NCBI GenBank assembly: GCA_030248215.1
Contig: JASANG010002906.1
Span: forward strand, 62,001-126,000
Direction of reading: 5' to 3'
Origin: Enoplolaimus lenunculus
Taxonomy: Eukaryota > Nematoda > Enoplea > Enoplida > Thoracostomopsidae
Length of the DNA stretch: 64,000 nt
Part shown: one piece after another, positions 1 to 12,790 of the stretch
Layout: every line of letters starts with the position of its first letter
How positions within the stretch are numbered: position 1 is the stretch's first letter
Program-made: the position numbers and the translations under genes
The notes under the pieces: model-generated
The model's input: the letters and a program-made list of their open reading frames with translations, nothing else
Databases searched by the model: none
Told to the model about the DNA's origin: nothing

Positions 1-36
1 GAAATAGAAAATATTCATGTGAGAAAGGGTTAAGAT
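1..36 (+). repeat. tRNA-like SINE tail (cut by window edge)
   Basis: The first 36 bases repeat the tail found at 14367-14402, with GAAATAGAAAATATTCATG and then a GAGAAAGGG motif. The body of the element would lie outside the window. Confidence 0.5.
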
Positions 37-291
37 CTGTGTAGTGTGTAAAGAAATTACATATATCAGTACACTAGAATAGTCACTCAAACTTGTGAGC
101 GAAGCGAGCAAGAAGCCAGACGCATTTCCGAACTTCGGCGTTTTGTTTCAACTTGTGTCTCTCACATTTTGTCTGCGTGCGCATCTGATAACTTGTTTTC
201 CATAATAAATTTTGTTGAAATCATGTCGGGAGGGACACGGTCGGGGTAGCCCCCCCTATGGATCCGTCATTGTACACCTAAACCTAAGCTT

Positions 292-458
292 AAGGGTGGC
301 GCTATACTCGTCGTACGGCGCCGTCCGTCACCGTGCATTATCGTACGCAATTTGCACTCGTATGATACCATACAGTGATGGTCTGTGACGAACGGTGCCA
401 TATGGGCGACATGCGGTGACGGACTGCACCGGACGCCATGAAACGTATAGCGCAACAG
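292..458. mobile_element. Family B MITE
   Basis: It starts AAGGGTGGCGCTATACT and ends CGTATAGCGCAAC, near-inverted termini. GC-rich GCCGTCCGTCACCG-type motifs fill both arms. The same termini recur at 8126, 30417, 40052, 49575 and 63397-63980. There is no coding capacity. Confidence 0.65.
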
Positions 459-1683
459 CAGCCTAAAGCAAAAAATGAGTCTAAAGCTTAAACTTTTTCT
501 ATTGCAGTAACACAGAAAAACATCCCTCCCCTGATCTTTTCATGGCTTGAAATACGTCACAAAAATCACAAAAAAAAACTCCCACATCAGCCTAATTTTG
601 GCTCTGAATCAATGAATATTAGTGCAAAATTTGCAGTGCAAAAATTGGATAAATATATGCCATAACAGATTTAATAATAAGTTTCAATATCAGGTTTTTG
701 AAATGAGCTGGTAGTCAATTGCTGTAAAGGTGTAGGCAGCCATCGCGAATGGCCTAAGCCATTTTGACACGAGTTGGTGGCGTATGTTGAGCGAACAGTA
801 TGATTAATGAAATCACACTGTCATAGTGTCATCTGTTATACGGTTAGCTACAGAAGCATCTCTCGGGGGTGAACTTGGGAAAAAATTTTCGGGGTTCACA
901 AAATTATTTTGACACTTAAGTATGCTCGAGTGATGTCCGACGCGAACTCTATCTGGTGGGGTCTTCAGCCAAGGGAACCCAATGAACTACCCCCCTGGTA
1001 TTCGCCCATTGCCACTGACTCACTGCAACTCAGTATTGTGACGACGTCCATTGGGTGGGGGGGGTGATGTCGTGTCCTTGATATATTAGAATGATGTTAT
1101 TTTGAGTGTTTTGTCAAATTGAATATTAAATATCCGCTTGCTATTGTGATAAATCGGTTAATATCTTTTTTACTTTTCTCTACAACAAACGTTTAAACTA
1201 TTATTTGTAAGAACCAGAAACTTTGAACAGGTTCGTGTCTTCTTTATATTTTGATTGAAACGGCATCGTTTGAAGCAGGCCGGCATACTTTGCTCAGCTT
1301 GAGCAAAAGCGTCGCCCAGCACCGAAGGAGATTACAACAGTGGGCAGGAACAGTTATAGACGGAGCGAAACAGATTTTCATAAATGAGAATATGTGATTT
1401 TATGTAAATTTTTACCTTATAAGGGGGGTGGAGATGTCTGTAGGGAACGGTGTTTCATTTCCCCTTCCTCTTACTACGGTCCTGTAAGCTGGATAATCTG
1501 GCGACGTTAGGCATATGCTGATTCGCGGTTGCAGCATCCGCTTTTCGTCAAGAGATGTATTATTTGACAATCGGTTTTAGTTTTAAAATTGACGAAAAGT
1601 TCGACGATATTTTTGTAAATTGAATTTAAACTAATTTTTATATAAATTCAATTCAATCGAACCCGTCGTCGTGTCTTCGGCAA

Positions 1684-1876
1684 GAACGTCTGCAAGAAAA
1701 TAATATTTGGGTTGCGGGGGGGGGGGGGGGGTACCGGATAATTTTGAGGCCGTCCTACAATTGCAATTCAAGATTATTTACGTTTAGACCGAGTCTATTT
1801 GCGGGGGAGCAGCAGCCAAATTTGGGTGGCCGCACCCCGCCCCCAATGTCCCGCCGTGGGGACACCCTTGGTCTTC
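1684..1876. repeat. Interspersed repeat shared with 12620-12790
   Basis: Both copies contain ATAATATTTGGG or its like, TTGCAATTCAAGA, ACCGAGTCTATTTG and CAGCCAAATTTG, and end in CCCC-rich sequence with GGGGAC. This copy carries a G run at 1716-1732. The ORF at 1744-2016 reads through it and is not judged a gene. Confidence 0.55.
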
Positions 1877-2141
1877 GGTACATTTTGTTAAGTGTTCACA
1901 TCATGGGCTTTTCCATGTACATTTCATGCAAAGTATTGATGTATAAGAAATATTTTATTTTGAAACTACTTTCGACTGTCGTGTACGCCTGTGTATTTTG
2001 GAGTTTTAGAAGCTGAAGAATTTGTCAAGTGGCCGTTGCAACGTTCGTTAGACTTGCGAACCCAGCGCGTTTGTCAGATTGTGCAAGGAGAACAACGGGT
2101 GGAAAGAAAAAATTATCTAGCCATAACTCGTTTATGATGAA

Positions 2142-2285
2142 GGTCCCCGTAGCCTGCTCACTTTGCTAGGGGGGCTAAAAAATTTTCAGGAGCGGCATTC
2201 AAGGGTTTTCAATGGTTTACAAACAAGGTTGAAAATTTACTAAGTGCCAAAATTTTTCCAGGGTCGAAAGAAAATTAGGGTACGG
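2142..2285. mobile_element. Family C MITE, reverse orientation, partial
   Basis: GTCCCCGTAGCCTGCTCACT at the left, with GGGGGGCTAAAAAATTTTCA and ACAAGGTTGAAAATTT inside. The right end is degraded. Confidence 0.5.
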
Positions 2286-3620
2286 CAAAAAAGTTGATAG
2301 GGGACACGGTGTCCTCTACGCCCATCTGCAGTTGTGTGGCTCTCGTGTTAACACTTATGGTAATAGTGTTTCATAATGGCACAACATATGATGTTGTGAT
2401 GGTCCAGGTGGTACAGTTGGCACAAGACCAGACTCCTTCAACACCAGCGGTGAATTTCATGCTTTCTCGGTGGGGGTGAGATCCGACCCATCCCCGCACA
2501 GCCGACGATAACAAAATGAAAATGGGACCAAGAGAGGCAAACGTTGGACAGATGTTGAGATGAACTCGCTCTACATACGAAAACCTTATTTCAAACTGAA
2601 TTTAGTACTTCTTTAAGCTACCTGCTACTCCAAAAAATATATTAAGTTTCATCTGATCGATTTATCACTTATTCGTACATTTGACATTTTGATCTGACAT
2701 TTTTGTGCTTTTACTCAAACTGCAGTGGTCGACTGCTACCCACAACACCACCCACCGCCATTGAAGAAGGAAGTTTCTTTCACTGTGAGAGTGGTACTTT
2801 TTAGCGTTCCGGGTCTTTGATTTTTATTGTCTATACAGCATCGCTATTGTGCGGTTGCTTAATTAAGTTTATGGTACAACAGTTGCCTTATATTGCGTGT
2901 GCTTGTTTGCTTTTTTAGAATGGAAGTTTTTAGTTCCGCAGCAGAATATATAGTCTCTACTATATATTGTTCTGCAATTAAAGCAGCGCAGGAAAATTTT
3001 CAGCTTAACATCACATTTGTATTACATTTAATGTCGGTTCATGATGCAGTTGCAACTTTAAATTATAAAAAAACTTGCACGTTTGAATACGGCTTAAATT
3101 GTTTTTGGCAAATTGGGTTGGTAGTTGCGAAATTTGAAGTTTGTGAAATATTGCGGTTTGGCTGTTTGAGTAACTACCGACGAACTGGTAGTAGCTGCTA
3201 TCGTAGTTTTACGTTACAGGCTAAACAAACCAGGCATATTTGGGTTTCATCGACTCTTGATTTATGAAATCACTTTTAGTTTAACAGCGGTTTTAGGTTT
3301 TACTAATTTTTGCAAATCCCCCAACGTAACCATTTAAAAACGTATTTAACGCGTCAAACTCCAGTTCAAAATGGCACACAAGCACCGTTATGGTTTAGAT
3401 TAATACATCATCGACAATGAACACATAGTTTAGGCCTTCCGAGAAAAATGATTATTAAAAATTCAGAACCACAATGGACGCTTATAAATAGGTTTTGCTC
3501 AAAGTCCCTTAGGCTGAAAACCCAATCTGGGATGGAAGCCGCTGATTATCCAGCTGCATCTGTCTCCAAGGATTTGTCAAATCGCTTTCTACGAACGTTT
3601 AGTTTTAATGTATTAACAGG

Positions 3621-3795
3621 CAGTGCCGGCGAAAGCGCCCCCCCCCAAATCCCTCAATTGGGGGTCCGACGTTTGGGGACCCCATCTTGGCAAATTTGTT
3701 CGAGCACCACGAAGGTATAGCGCTGTGAAACATTTCGTGTGGACCCTCTTCGGACCTGTTTGGGGGGAGACTACAACTAAAGCTGGATCTAATAG
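3621..3795. mobile_element. Family D MITE
   Basis: Starts CAGTGCCGGCGAAAGCGCCC; the internal order (CAATTGGGGGTCCGACG, a GTGAAACATTT motif, GGACCTGTTTGGGG) matches 35709-35891. The right terminus is diverged. The overlapping ORFs on both strands are by-products. Confidence 0.55.
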
Positions 3796-4338
3796 GTACT
3801 TTAGTGAACGTGGTTGCTACATTTAGCGACGTCAAAGCATTTCCGGCAAAATTATGTTCAAATATGTTTTTTTCTGTTTAGTTTTTAGTTTTTTCTGCAT
3901 AATGCGTTTGTAAAAAAACGCGTGGATATTAGAAACAAAGAACAACAAGCAGAACGAAAAACTATGCTGGAGCAAGCAGTGGCGGAGGGCTGTTCCCAAA
4001 ATTTAGAATAGGGCCCCGCGCGCCGTGGCAACATGGTGAAGCTTCACTTCGAATTTGACCCCAGGATGACATGGTTCCAAAATCAGGATATCAGTAGAAG
4101 TTTAGACCCACCGTTTTATAATGCCTTACAAAGCGAGGAAATTTGTTTCTTGATATTTTGTGTAAAAGCCGCTGAACTATTCATATTTGTGGAAAAAAGC
4201 TGATACAATGTACACATGCTCGAACCAATAAGGAAGAGACGCGGCGCGCTCTTGTAGATCTTTTTTGTCATTGCCCTTGAATTTCAACAAGACGTGTAGT
4301 TTGGATTACATTTGAACGAAGAATAACATTAAAGGAAT

Positions 4339-4548
4339 GGCTCATGTATAGAACAGGGCTATATCGTTTTCCGTAGGGGGTGTAATACAGTCAGGTTAAG
4401 CTTTATACTAATTTTTTACTTAGGCTTAGGCTTAGGAATACGCTCATCCTTACGCTTAGGCTTAAGCTCAGGCTTAGGCTTAGGCTTAGTCTTAGGCGTA
4501 GGGCTTAGAAATATGACTACTGTTCCGGCCGTGTTCTATACATGGGCC
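4339..4548. mobile_element. Family A MITE (AAGCCT-hexamer core)
   Basis: Starts GGCTCATGTATAGAACAGGG and ends CTATACATGGGCC. The core is a run of degenerate CTTAGG hexamers. The flanks AAAGGAAT and AATGAAAT match at 6 of 8 positions, consistent with an old 8-bp target duplication. Confidence 0.65.
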
Positions 4549-6399
4549 AATGAAATCGTGTTGGTGAGCGAGCGGAGCGCAGCACGCAACGAGCGAGAAC
4601 GTTTTTTAACCCTTTACCTGGTTACACCCTTGAGCAGAACCATAACTAATCTGTTAATATGTTTAAACCCAGGCAATATATTTTAAGCAGCGTAGAATTT
4701 TAGCTCAACGCGACAACTTAAAAGATTTAGCGACCAAACCAAACGGCTACCGCTAATTCTGGTTTATGATGTGTTTTATCTGGTTAAAGGCTTTTTAAAA
4801 CCTACACAGTTAGAGCCTGGAGCCCTGAAAGTATGACTATGTTTGACAATGTGTATGAAGGGGTTTTCTAGATCGCCGAGACATATATAACCAGACTCAA
4901 AGAGGGAATATATCCCATCTCGAAATTTCTGAAGACAACAAATATCTAATATTTGGTGTACCTTTCTGAATTGCAGTGGTCAGAAAATTGTATTATACAT
5001 CAAGATTGTATGCCACCGAAATTGTGGCTACGCCCGTGCCCAAGCGAACACAAATAGAACGTTTTGAACATTTAGACAACTTTTAGGCGACTGACAACTG
5101 TGTATCTCACACTTTCTGTTCCACCATGAGACAGGGTGTTTTTTTCTATGAGCTGCAGTTGTTGAAGCTGTCACATTTATAACAATCTCATGTGTATTGT
5201 TGTTAGCGCCCAATGGTATATACCTAAATGCTTTTAAGCTTACTGTACACAGGCATACCTGCCTTATACGAACACGGTTTTATACTGAATAAATATTTTC
5301 TGACAATTCTTATTGAACACTGTACGCCGGCGGATTGGTGATTGTTTAGAAAGCGCGGAGCTCAAATTAGGACAAGTTATGATTGTTATATTAGAAACAG
5401 CGCAGAGCAAACAAATCAAACGTTCAGAAATTGTAGAGTTAAAAGAAACTGGACCCAAGAGCCTCATTAGGCCACCCCTGGCATCTATTGCCACTATGTT
5501 GTACCCGCGCGATAAACCCGAAAGGTATCTCTCGAACACGCTCTCAACTGGAGGTGGGAGGATATTTCAAAATTTCAAGGAAAGAGTAGAAAACAAGTAC
5601 CTTTTAGAATAGCCTTTTAGATCTTATAGGTTGAACAATTTTTAGCCCATGTTACTGCAAGGGGCGTCCAGGTTTCTGGTGGGTCCATTAAAGAGTAGGT
5701 TTAGATTCTAGATTACATTGTTTTTTCTTAGGCTAACGTTTTGGCTTAGGCTTATGCTTAAGAACACGTTTTTGCAACGCTTAGGCTTAGGCTTAGGATT
5801 ACGCTTAATCTAGGCCCTATTTTTGATACTCTTTCTCCAACGGAATTGCTCGCTATTCCCCTGGTGTACACGCAGAATAATGACGGTTTCCTTTAATCGT
5901 TAATGCGAGAACGTGTGTGTAAGACTTCGCACATGTTCGTGAGAGTCTGTATAAAATAATTTTGCTGTGTGTGAACGCACATGTGGCTGGTGATAAAAGT
6001 GTTTTTGACCATAGAAATCGTACCTTTTCTGGGCTGTGTATTGTTTAAAGCGTCAATACTGTAATCGTATTTCGTTTTTTTCACGAGTTAAATTTTTGAT
6101 AATTTTTGATAATTTGTTTTTTGGTCTTCAAATAAAGGGTACTGAGAGTTGTACCATGAGGCTGTATACAAAGCGAAGAATAAAGAAACCAAATATAGCG
6201 CCGTCCAAAATTTCTGGAGAGACAAGAAAATGCAAACAATCTTTAAAATATACCTTTTGGATGCTATGGATTGTTTCCTCAAATGTGTGTAGCACCTAAT
6301 ATCAGTTGCTGATAGATCTTGTAACTTTGGAACCAGTAAAGCTGAGGCACAAATTTCAGCACATTTTTCGCCATAGGGTCAAATCTGAAAATAGTAAAA

Positions 6400-6545
6400 A
6401 TATGAGGACAATGTAAAGAACACGAGCGGAACAATATTATAAGCATATTCCTAAGCCAAAACCTAAGCCTAAGCGTAAGAATGAGCTTATACCCAAACCT
6501 AAGCATAGGAAAACATTAGTCTAAAGTTTAAGCTTACTCTATTCA
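6400..6545. mobile_element. Family A MITE, partial
   Basis: ACAATGTAAAGAACACGAGC at the left, then CCTAAGCCTAAGCG hexamers and TAGTCTAAAGTTTAAGC. The right end is diverged. It abuts a family F remnant at 6274-6390. Confidence 0.55.
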
Positions 6546-7608
6546 AGTCGCACAGGTTTATTAGAAAATATAATACATAATAAGTGAATAATTTTTAAGT
6601 AAATCTTTTTGGTACACAGCGGCGTTGAGAAAGGGGCAAAAAAACTGTAGCGAAAGTTAGCGACAGGGTTCATAGAAAGATTAAAGACGGCATTCATTGG
6701 TCCCCTTTGAAACATTTCACCAGACAACAGCGTGTTTTTATGTTAGGTCCGTAACCAAAAACGCAGGGAGGGACGAAGCCCTCAAGAACATTCTAGGCTT
6801 TCATTTTTAAAACTTCGATATGTTGTTTAAAAACTATTACTTAGTTTTTTCCGGTAACAATTCAGGTTTATGCAAACATTCCTGGGGTGAACTGCCTGCC
6901 ACGACGCCTGTCCCGCCTGTGACCGCCCCGAACCGCTGGTAGGTTATGTCAAATACCCCCGTGCCCCTCTTACAGAATTTCAGCCCCATTCGACAGGAGG
7001 GTTGGGGGGCGTACGACCCTATCAAACCGCAGGTGGGTTCGGGGGTTAGAATCCTTATTAATGAGCGAAATTAAAGCTAAATTTACGTCTAGTTTCGCGC
7101 TGCTGGCTTTACTTGTGAAGTTTTTCTTATCGTTCCAAGTCTATAAAATGTTTGCCAAAATATTCATCAGTGTTCGATTACAGTTGTGACCTATTTAATT
7201 GTAACGTATTCTGCCAATCGAACAGCAACCTTCGATTTTATGGTATAATTTCTGTAGAACATGCGTCAGGCTTCTAGCTCGCTTCGCTCGCGAAGTTTCG
7301 TTCAACTGCAACTCATGTGGCTCTTATGGTTAAAGCTGTTTTATTTCAGCTGTATAGGCGTTTGCACCAGTTTCACATGGTTTGTAATCGGTCAGAAAGA
7401 ATTAGATAGTTTGAAATGTAACTTGGGCAATTGTTCAGTTATAAATTGTATGTGACCTTTTGTCAAAAAAGTTTGGATTCGCCACTGCCCCTCTTAGCTG
7501 GGATTTGTACGGCACATTATTCGATGACCGTAGCGGCGGATCCAGCCATTTCTGACGGAGGAGGGTTGGCAAAAGATTATGAAGCGGAAATTATACCGTA
7601 TGCAATCA

Positions 7609-7767
7609 GACCCGTAGCCAACTCACATTGCTAGGTAGTGTTGAAAATTTTCCAGCTGGTCGTACAACGGTTTTCAATGAGTTATAAGCAAGGTTGAAAA
7701 TTTTCTAGGGGAGGCAAATTTTTTCCAGAAGGGCTGAGCCCCCCCGGCCACTTCTTCGCTACGGGCC
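7609..7767. mobile_element. Family C MITE, reverse orientation
   Basis: Starts GACCCGTAGCCAACTCACAT and ends CTTCGCTACGGGCC. The internal motifs appear as the reverse complement of the 13840 copy. Confidence 0.6.
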
Positions 7768-8125
7768 TGTATGCATTTTATGTGCCAATTTTCTGAGGGC
7801 GAAAAATTGTATTAAAGTTGCAGAGGACCTTACCATTTTATCACAAAAAGTTTCCCGACGAGGGACGTACGCCTTCGTACCACCCCATTCCCCCTGTGGA
7901 TCTGCTAGTGGATATCCGCAAATTAATCCAAACCGCAATCCACTTCAGAGTTTGGTTTTTATAGGCTTTTTTGTGAATTTTTATCAAAGTATATTCATAC
8001 ATTTTTGTGTTCTATTTATTTCTATCTAAACTTGATCGTTCAGTGTTGCTATTAATCCTGCCGAACTGGCAATAAACTGATACACTTTGGCACCAGTTTA
8101 GAATAGATCCAAGTCTAACAGTTCT

Positions 8126-8492
8126 AAGGGTTGCGCTATACTTTTGTTCACGTGCGGCGCCGGCCGTGACCCGCGCGGTGCCGTCCGGTGCCGTCGGTCA
8201 TCCGTACCGCGCCGTCCGTCATCCGTACCGCGCCGCCCGTTACCCGTACGGTGCCGTCAGTCTGCCGTACGGCGCCGTCAGTCTGCCGTACGGCGCCGTC
8301 AGTCTCCCGTACGGCGCCGTCCGTCATCCGTACCGCGCCGTCCGTCACCCGTACGGCGCCGTCCGTCACCATGCAGTATCGTACGCAAATAAGTCACGTA
8401 CTATAGCGTATGGTGACTGACGGTGACACACGGCGGCGTACGGGCAACGCACGGTGCCGGACGGCGCCGGACGTCAAGTATAGCGCAACCCT
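8126..8492. mobile_element. Family B MITE with internal minisatellite
   Basis: 367 bases with inverted ends AGGGTTGCGCTATACTT and AAGTATAGCGCAACCCT. The left arm carries about eight 21-base units at 8188-8370. Because 21 is a multiple of three, the array is open in several frames on both strands, which explains the repetitive ORFs there; these are not judged genes. Confidence 0.75.
8188..8370. repeat. 21-bp GC-rich minisatellite
   Basis: Tandem units of the form GTCCGTCATCCGTACCGCGC plus one base, about eight copies with drift (CATCC, TTACC and TCTGCC variants). It lies inside the family B element. Confidence 0.8.
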
Positions 8493-8789
8493 GATTGTGT
8501 CAAATTATGGATCTGACGGTTCCTCTTCGGTAATATATATATTATTGTTGTACGCGGCTGTTTCTTAGTACGACTATAGCAAGGAATATGTAGTATAACG
8601 CATTATAGTGCAAGTGTAGGCATTATTTCCGTTCTGGTTAGAATGACCTCAAGTGAAATAATTTTTGACATCTAAAATGCCAGTCTGTTAAAAGTGCTTG
8701 TCGCTGTATGTACACGGTATAAGGTGTACTTGACACAAAAAAATTGCTATACATGTGCACATATACCGGAATATAAAGTTGTTGTAATC

Positions 8790-8960
8790 GACCACATGGT
8801 GTTATAGTGGCAGCATGCTTGACTCGAGGGCAGAGGTTTAAATACCGGCGTGGAGCTCTAGCTTTGGAAAAAACTCTGAGCAGAGGTCGGGCAGACCGTG
8901 TAGTACCAACAGTGCTTTTTTCATTGTCTTTCCGGAAATTTTGGGAGGGGGTGTATTTGC
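8790..8960 (+). repeat. Possible second tRNA-like SINE
   Basis: TATAGTGGCAGCATGCTTGA followed by AGGTTTAAATACCGG (8834-8848) resembles tRNA A- and B-box spacing, and a non-tRNA body follows. I found no second copy in the window, so this could be a degraded tRNA pseudogene or chance. Confidence 0.25.
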
Positions 8961-10110
8961 TCTGTAACACATTTTGTACCCGGGTATGATTAGCATTTGT
9001 CGATAATTGTAAACGATTACGTGTATCTGTATTTAGATTTCGTCTAAAGTTTAAATTTCAAACAGACTTTTGGCTTGTTTTTAAGTTTTCACAACAATTA
9101 CGTGTGAAACCATTTCAATCATAGACACGCGGTACACCACCCACAAATACCGTCATGAAATTTTTGAGTTCGAAAAAGTATTCTTAACAGGTTTCGAACA
9201 ACATTTTGGGTGCTTGAGGTTAAAAATCCGTTTCCTACTCGCTTCGCTGGTGGATCAAAACAATTTAACATGAGGCTATACTCTGAAGAAATGAAATTTT
9301 AGCTGCACCCGTGACCACATTTGCCGTTGATGGTATATTGTGATCACCACTACTGTCCTCAGAGTTCAGGTTGTGTGCGCAGAAAGATTGCCTGACAGAA
9401 ACCCGGGTTCATTTCATAGGCGCGTACAACGGCAAGGGACAGAGGGATATATTTCGTGCCGAAATTTGACGGTGATACTAGAAAACAATCAGCAGACTTT
9501 ACAATAACTTTCAGGATTTTAGAGCTCAAAAAATTATCATTTGAGATTATATACTACCGAATGGAAATTCTGGTTACACCCTGGTTCATTTCGCTGCATT
9601 CATGTGTCCTGGTTCGTTTTAAGGCTATGTTTGCTTTTTAGGTTTTCAATTTCATTGGGTTGTGTTCGATGTGTGGTGAGCACAAACCCGTCGACGTATA
9701 TACGCAACGTGGTCTCTGTCTATTTTTTGGTTAAATTTTAGGCCGATGTACATTTTAACCAACTTTTAGAATGGTTTCAAATGTGACATTGCCAACAATT
9801 TTAAGAGTTTGAACGGACGTCTTCTGCTGATTTAGTTCAACCAGGTATATTAAGTGCGCTAATGCTTCAGTTAGAGTTTTCCAGGGGGTGTGTCATGTAT
9901 TGTTCCCTTAAATTATTGACGGTTTAAGGGTGGCACTTTTCTGTAGGATTGGGCTTAAACATAAAAACACCCGTTTGAATACCTGGTTTGGTCTTAACTA
10001 AGTGTGGGACGTTCCCAAGATAATAATTGCGGGTTGTCAACGATAATATCAAACAGTGCCGGGTCCAGGAATTTCCGGCATCGCAAGATACTTTTTGTCT
10101 TCCCAACTTT

Positions 10111-10318
10111 GGCTAATGTAAAGAACAGGGGTGGAACAGTATTATAAGCTTATCCTAAGCCTAAGCCTAAACCTAAACCTAAGCCTAAGAATGAGTTTAT
10201 TCTTAAACCTGAGCTTAAGCGTAAGGCTAAGCCAAGCTAAAAAATAGTCTAAAGCTTAAGCGTATTCTATTCTAGTCCCACAGAAAAACGTTCCGCCAAT
10301 GATCTTTACTATGGACCC
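10111..10318. mobile_element. Family A MITE
   Basis: Starts GGCTAATGTAAAGAACAGGG and ends ATGATCTTTACTATGGACCC, with an AAGCCTAAGCCTAAACC core followed by TAGTCTAAAGCTTAAGC, a conserved internal motif of the family. Confidence 0.65.
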
Positions 10319-11512
10319 AAACTTTTAAAGTTTCGAAACGCAATGTTAGCAAATTTTTCGATATGTCAAGGTTGATCAATTGAGTCGAATGAGTTAAAAT
10401 TTTTAAATTTTAGATATAATCTTACTGCATTTTTCACCAACTGAACACGACAGCACATTTTGAGCGTTGAATGACCGATTTGACAGCAAAATTTACACCA
10501 CAACACGGAACCGGTGAAGTTCACATATTCTCATCGCCCGCCTGGATCGGCCGCTGATATCAAAACACGAGTTGAAACTCGTACTTCGAAATGTTTCTGG
10601 TTAAGGGAATAATTTACGAACACATTATCTGAACCATTTTATCATCTCTGCTACAATTTCAGGGCAAGACACCGACATCCTTCTAATATTCGTTTCTATT
10701 AATAAAATGAACCTAAAGTTGTGCTATTCACAGTTTGTAAGCTTAGTAAAAATCAGGCCAGAGGTTTTGCCGGAGTTGGCAAAATTTTCTTTATAATAAA
10801 AGTTGATAATACAAAAAACGCATCGACTGGTAAGTTCGTTACCCAGCATTTATTACACTGGCACACCCCAATCAGCTCAACCCAGCCAGTATGCGTTTAG
10901 GTTTGTACACACGACCGCAACCAGGAATTACTACTACCAGGAACGGCATCGAGATCAATAGAGGGACCAGATTAACAATGTTTACATAGCAAATATTAAT
11001 GCTATCGATAAGTGTTTAATACGTTGGGGTCACAGATATCTGTGGGTGAAGCCAATGTCGTCCCACAGCCCTATCCATATGAGCGACCCTATTTGTGCGA
11101 AATATGCGTCAAAAGTTAAACATGTTTTACGTACATGGCGTATTCACATTTTCGATTCGTCTCTTTTAGCAGATCACACTCGTACTGTTTTGTTCAATTT
11201 AAAGCTGGTACAGTAAGAAAAATATAACCTGGCACGCGCGTAAAAGGTTAAAACCCATGGGCCGAGAACCAGAGTATGCACATATATGGCACAGATAATG
11301 GAGTGAGAGGGGGGTGAGGGGCTAAAAACTGGTTAAACTCTTGAAAAACTATATAGGCATTTTTTTGGTTCGAAAGTGCACCATTTTTGGCCTCTGACAA
11401 CTGCGAACTTTTCTTTTCGAGCTTGGTACCTTTAGGACAACCGGAAATTAGGCTGCTATCTAGGCACATATGGGCACATTTTCTTGTTGTCTGCATCTTT
11501 ATCTTAGTTTCG

Positions 11513-11700
11513 AGCAGTGGCGGATACGCATATTTCGTACCGAGGTCGGCCGCCGGATATGGATTGAAAAAACTGACAATCGATGCGAATGAGAAGCCAA
11601 ACGCAATTTTTACTACTAAATGTTATGACAAAATTTTGGTTCTTGTTCCTGACGGGGGGGACTTAAACCTGGGTGCACCCCCTACATTGGATCCGAGGGT
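11513..11700. repeat. Interspersed repeat with AAGCCAAACGCAATTTT motif
   Basis: It begins CAGTGGCGGATACGCATATT, contains GAGAAGCCAAACGCAATTTT and AAAATTTTGGTTCTTGTTCC, and ends ACATTGGATCCGAG. Related stretches, often beside a GCGAGCGAAGCGAGC palindrome, lie near 100-170, 29490-29640, 51775-51910, 52980-53060 and 54360-54440. Confidence 0.45.
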
Positions 11701-12263
11701 GCTGGCTGCTCTCTGGAACACACTTTCTGGTTAAACGAGTATTGGACACTTGAATGTTAAAGTGCTGCTGTTGTTGTATATTTTAGGCTGATTTTAAGAA
11801 AAATATTAAGATATGTGTAGGTTACGTGTGCGAGTTTTGTCATGAGCATTGGTGGCGGCTGTTCGATGGCGAAAATCTACTTTGCATAATAGCGGTGTAG
11901 CGAGACAAATATAACCCTATTCTACCCCGGCACATATATATTTTTTATTTTAAAACTTTTCACAGAATAAAAGTTTATTTCTCAAAATAATAACTACTGA
12001 TGGTGTGTTTTCGGATGTAAAAAGTTCATTTGCAGGCTGTACTTGCTAGAAGCGCCTAGTTTAAGCAGAAGTTTTGTGTTTTGAAGTTCAAATATAAAGT
12101 TGATCTCGACAGATGTGTTAGCTGGTTTAAGCTTATTAATCGAAATCATTTATATAACACATTATACAAGGGCTGTAAGTTTAACAACTTCAAAATTGTG
12201 GTCGCAGTAGGTGATGCAGAAACGCTGGAAGGCCACATAAACCAGGGTACAATTTGTTGTATT

Positions 12264-12500
12264 AAAACTGGAACGCCCCACATACGTATTTTAAGCAACT
12301 TTCCAACCGTTTTTATTTAAGTTCGCAAATTAATTGTAGTCGGCTAAGTTTGCGCAATGTACATTAGTATAGCGAATGTACATAAATCTGTACGTAAATT
12401 TTGTAATTATAGAACAATCCAGTCAGCATGCTATGAAAATATTGTAAACAAACTGTGCCGGAAACTTACCCAAAATACGTATGTGGAGTATTCCAGATTA
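12264..12500. repeat. Element with ATACGTATGTGG termini
   Basis: TGGAACGCCCCACATACGTA at the left and AAAATACGTATGTGGAGTAT followed by TCCAG at the right are inverted. One similar end occurs at 20940-20970 (AAAATACGTATGTGAGTCGT). The two ORFs crossing this region are probably by-products. Confidence 0.45.
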
Positions 12501-12619
12501 GTAAAGTTTTTCGATAAATCTAAATGGAAAATTGTTCATATTTAGTTTATACACCGTTGCATAAAACTCATCCTGAGTTAGTCAACTCTCCCATAATTAA
12601 TTCAGCTGTACAGTGTGGG

Positions 12620-12790
12620 CGCAGGGGCGTCCGCAGAAAATTATATTTGGGGGTAATAGTTGGAAAGCTTCTACTCTTGCAATTCAAGACTGTTTACTTT
12701 CAGACCGAGTTTATTTGGCGGGGCACCAGCCAAATTTGCGGGAGGAGCACGGCTTCCCAATGCCTGCCCCCGTGAGGACGCATCTGAGCG
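12620..12790. repeat. Interspersed repeat, partner of 1684-1876
   Basis: GCGCAGGGGCGTCCGCAGAA at the left and GTGAGGACGCATCTG at the right. The centre shares CTTGCAATTCAAGACTGTTT with the first copy. Confidence 0.55.

Noticed and set aside
2893-3267. 124-codon ORF
   Set aside because: No recognisable domain, AT-driven composition and no neighbouring exons.
4420-4510. True telomeric array (TTAGGC)n
   Set aside because: The hexamers are degenerate, short and enclosed by MITE ends, so a chromosome end or fossil telomere is less likely.
8144-8420. Overlapping Arg/Pro/Val-repeat ORFs on both strands
   Set aside because: They are the multi-frame translation of a 21-base minisatellite inside a family B MITE.
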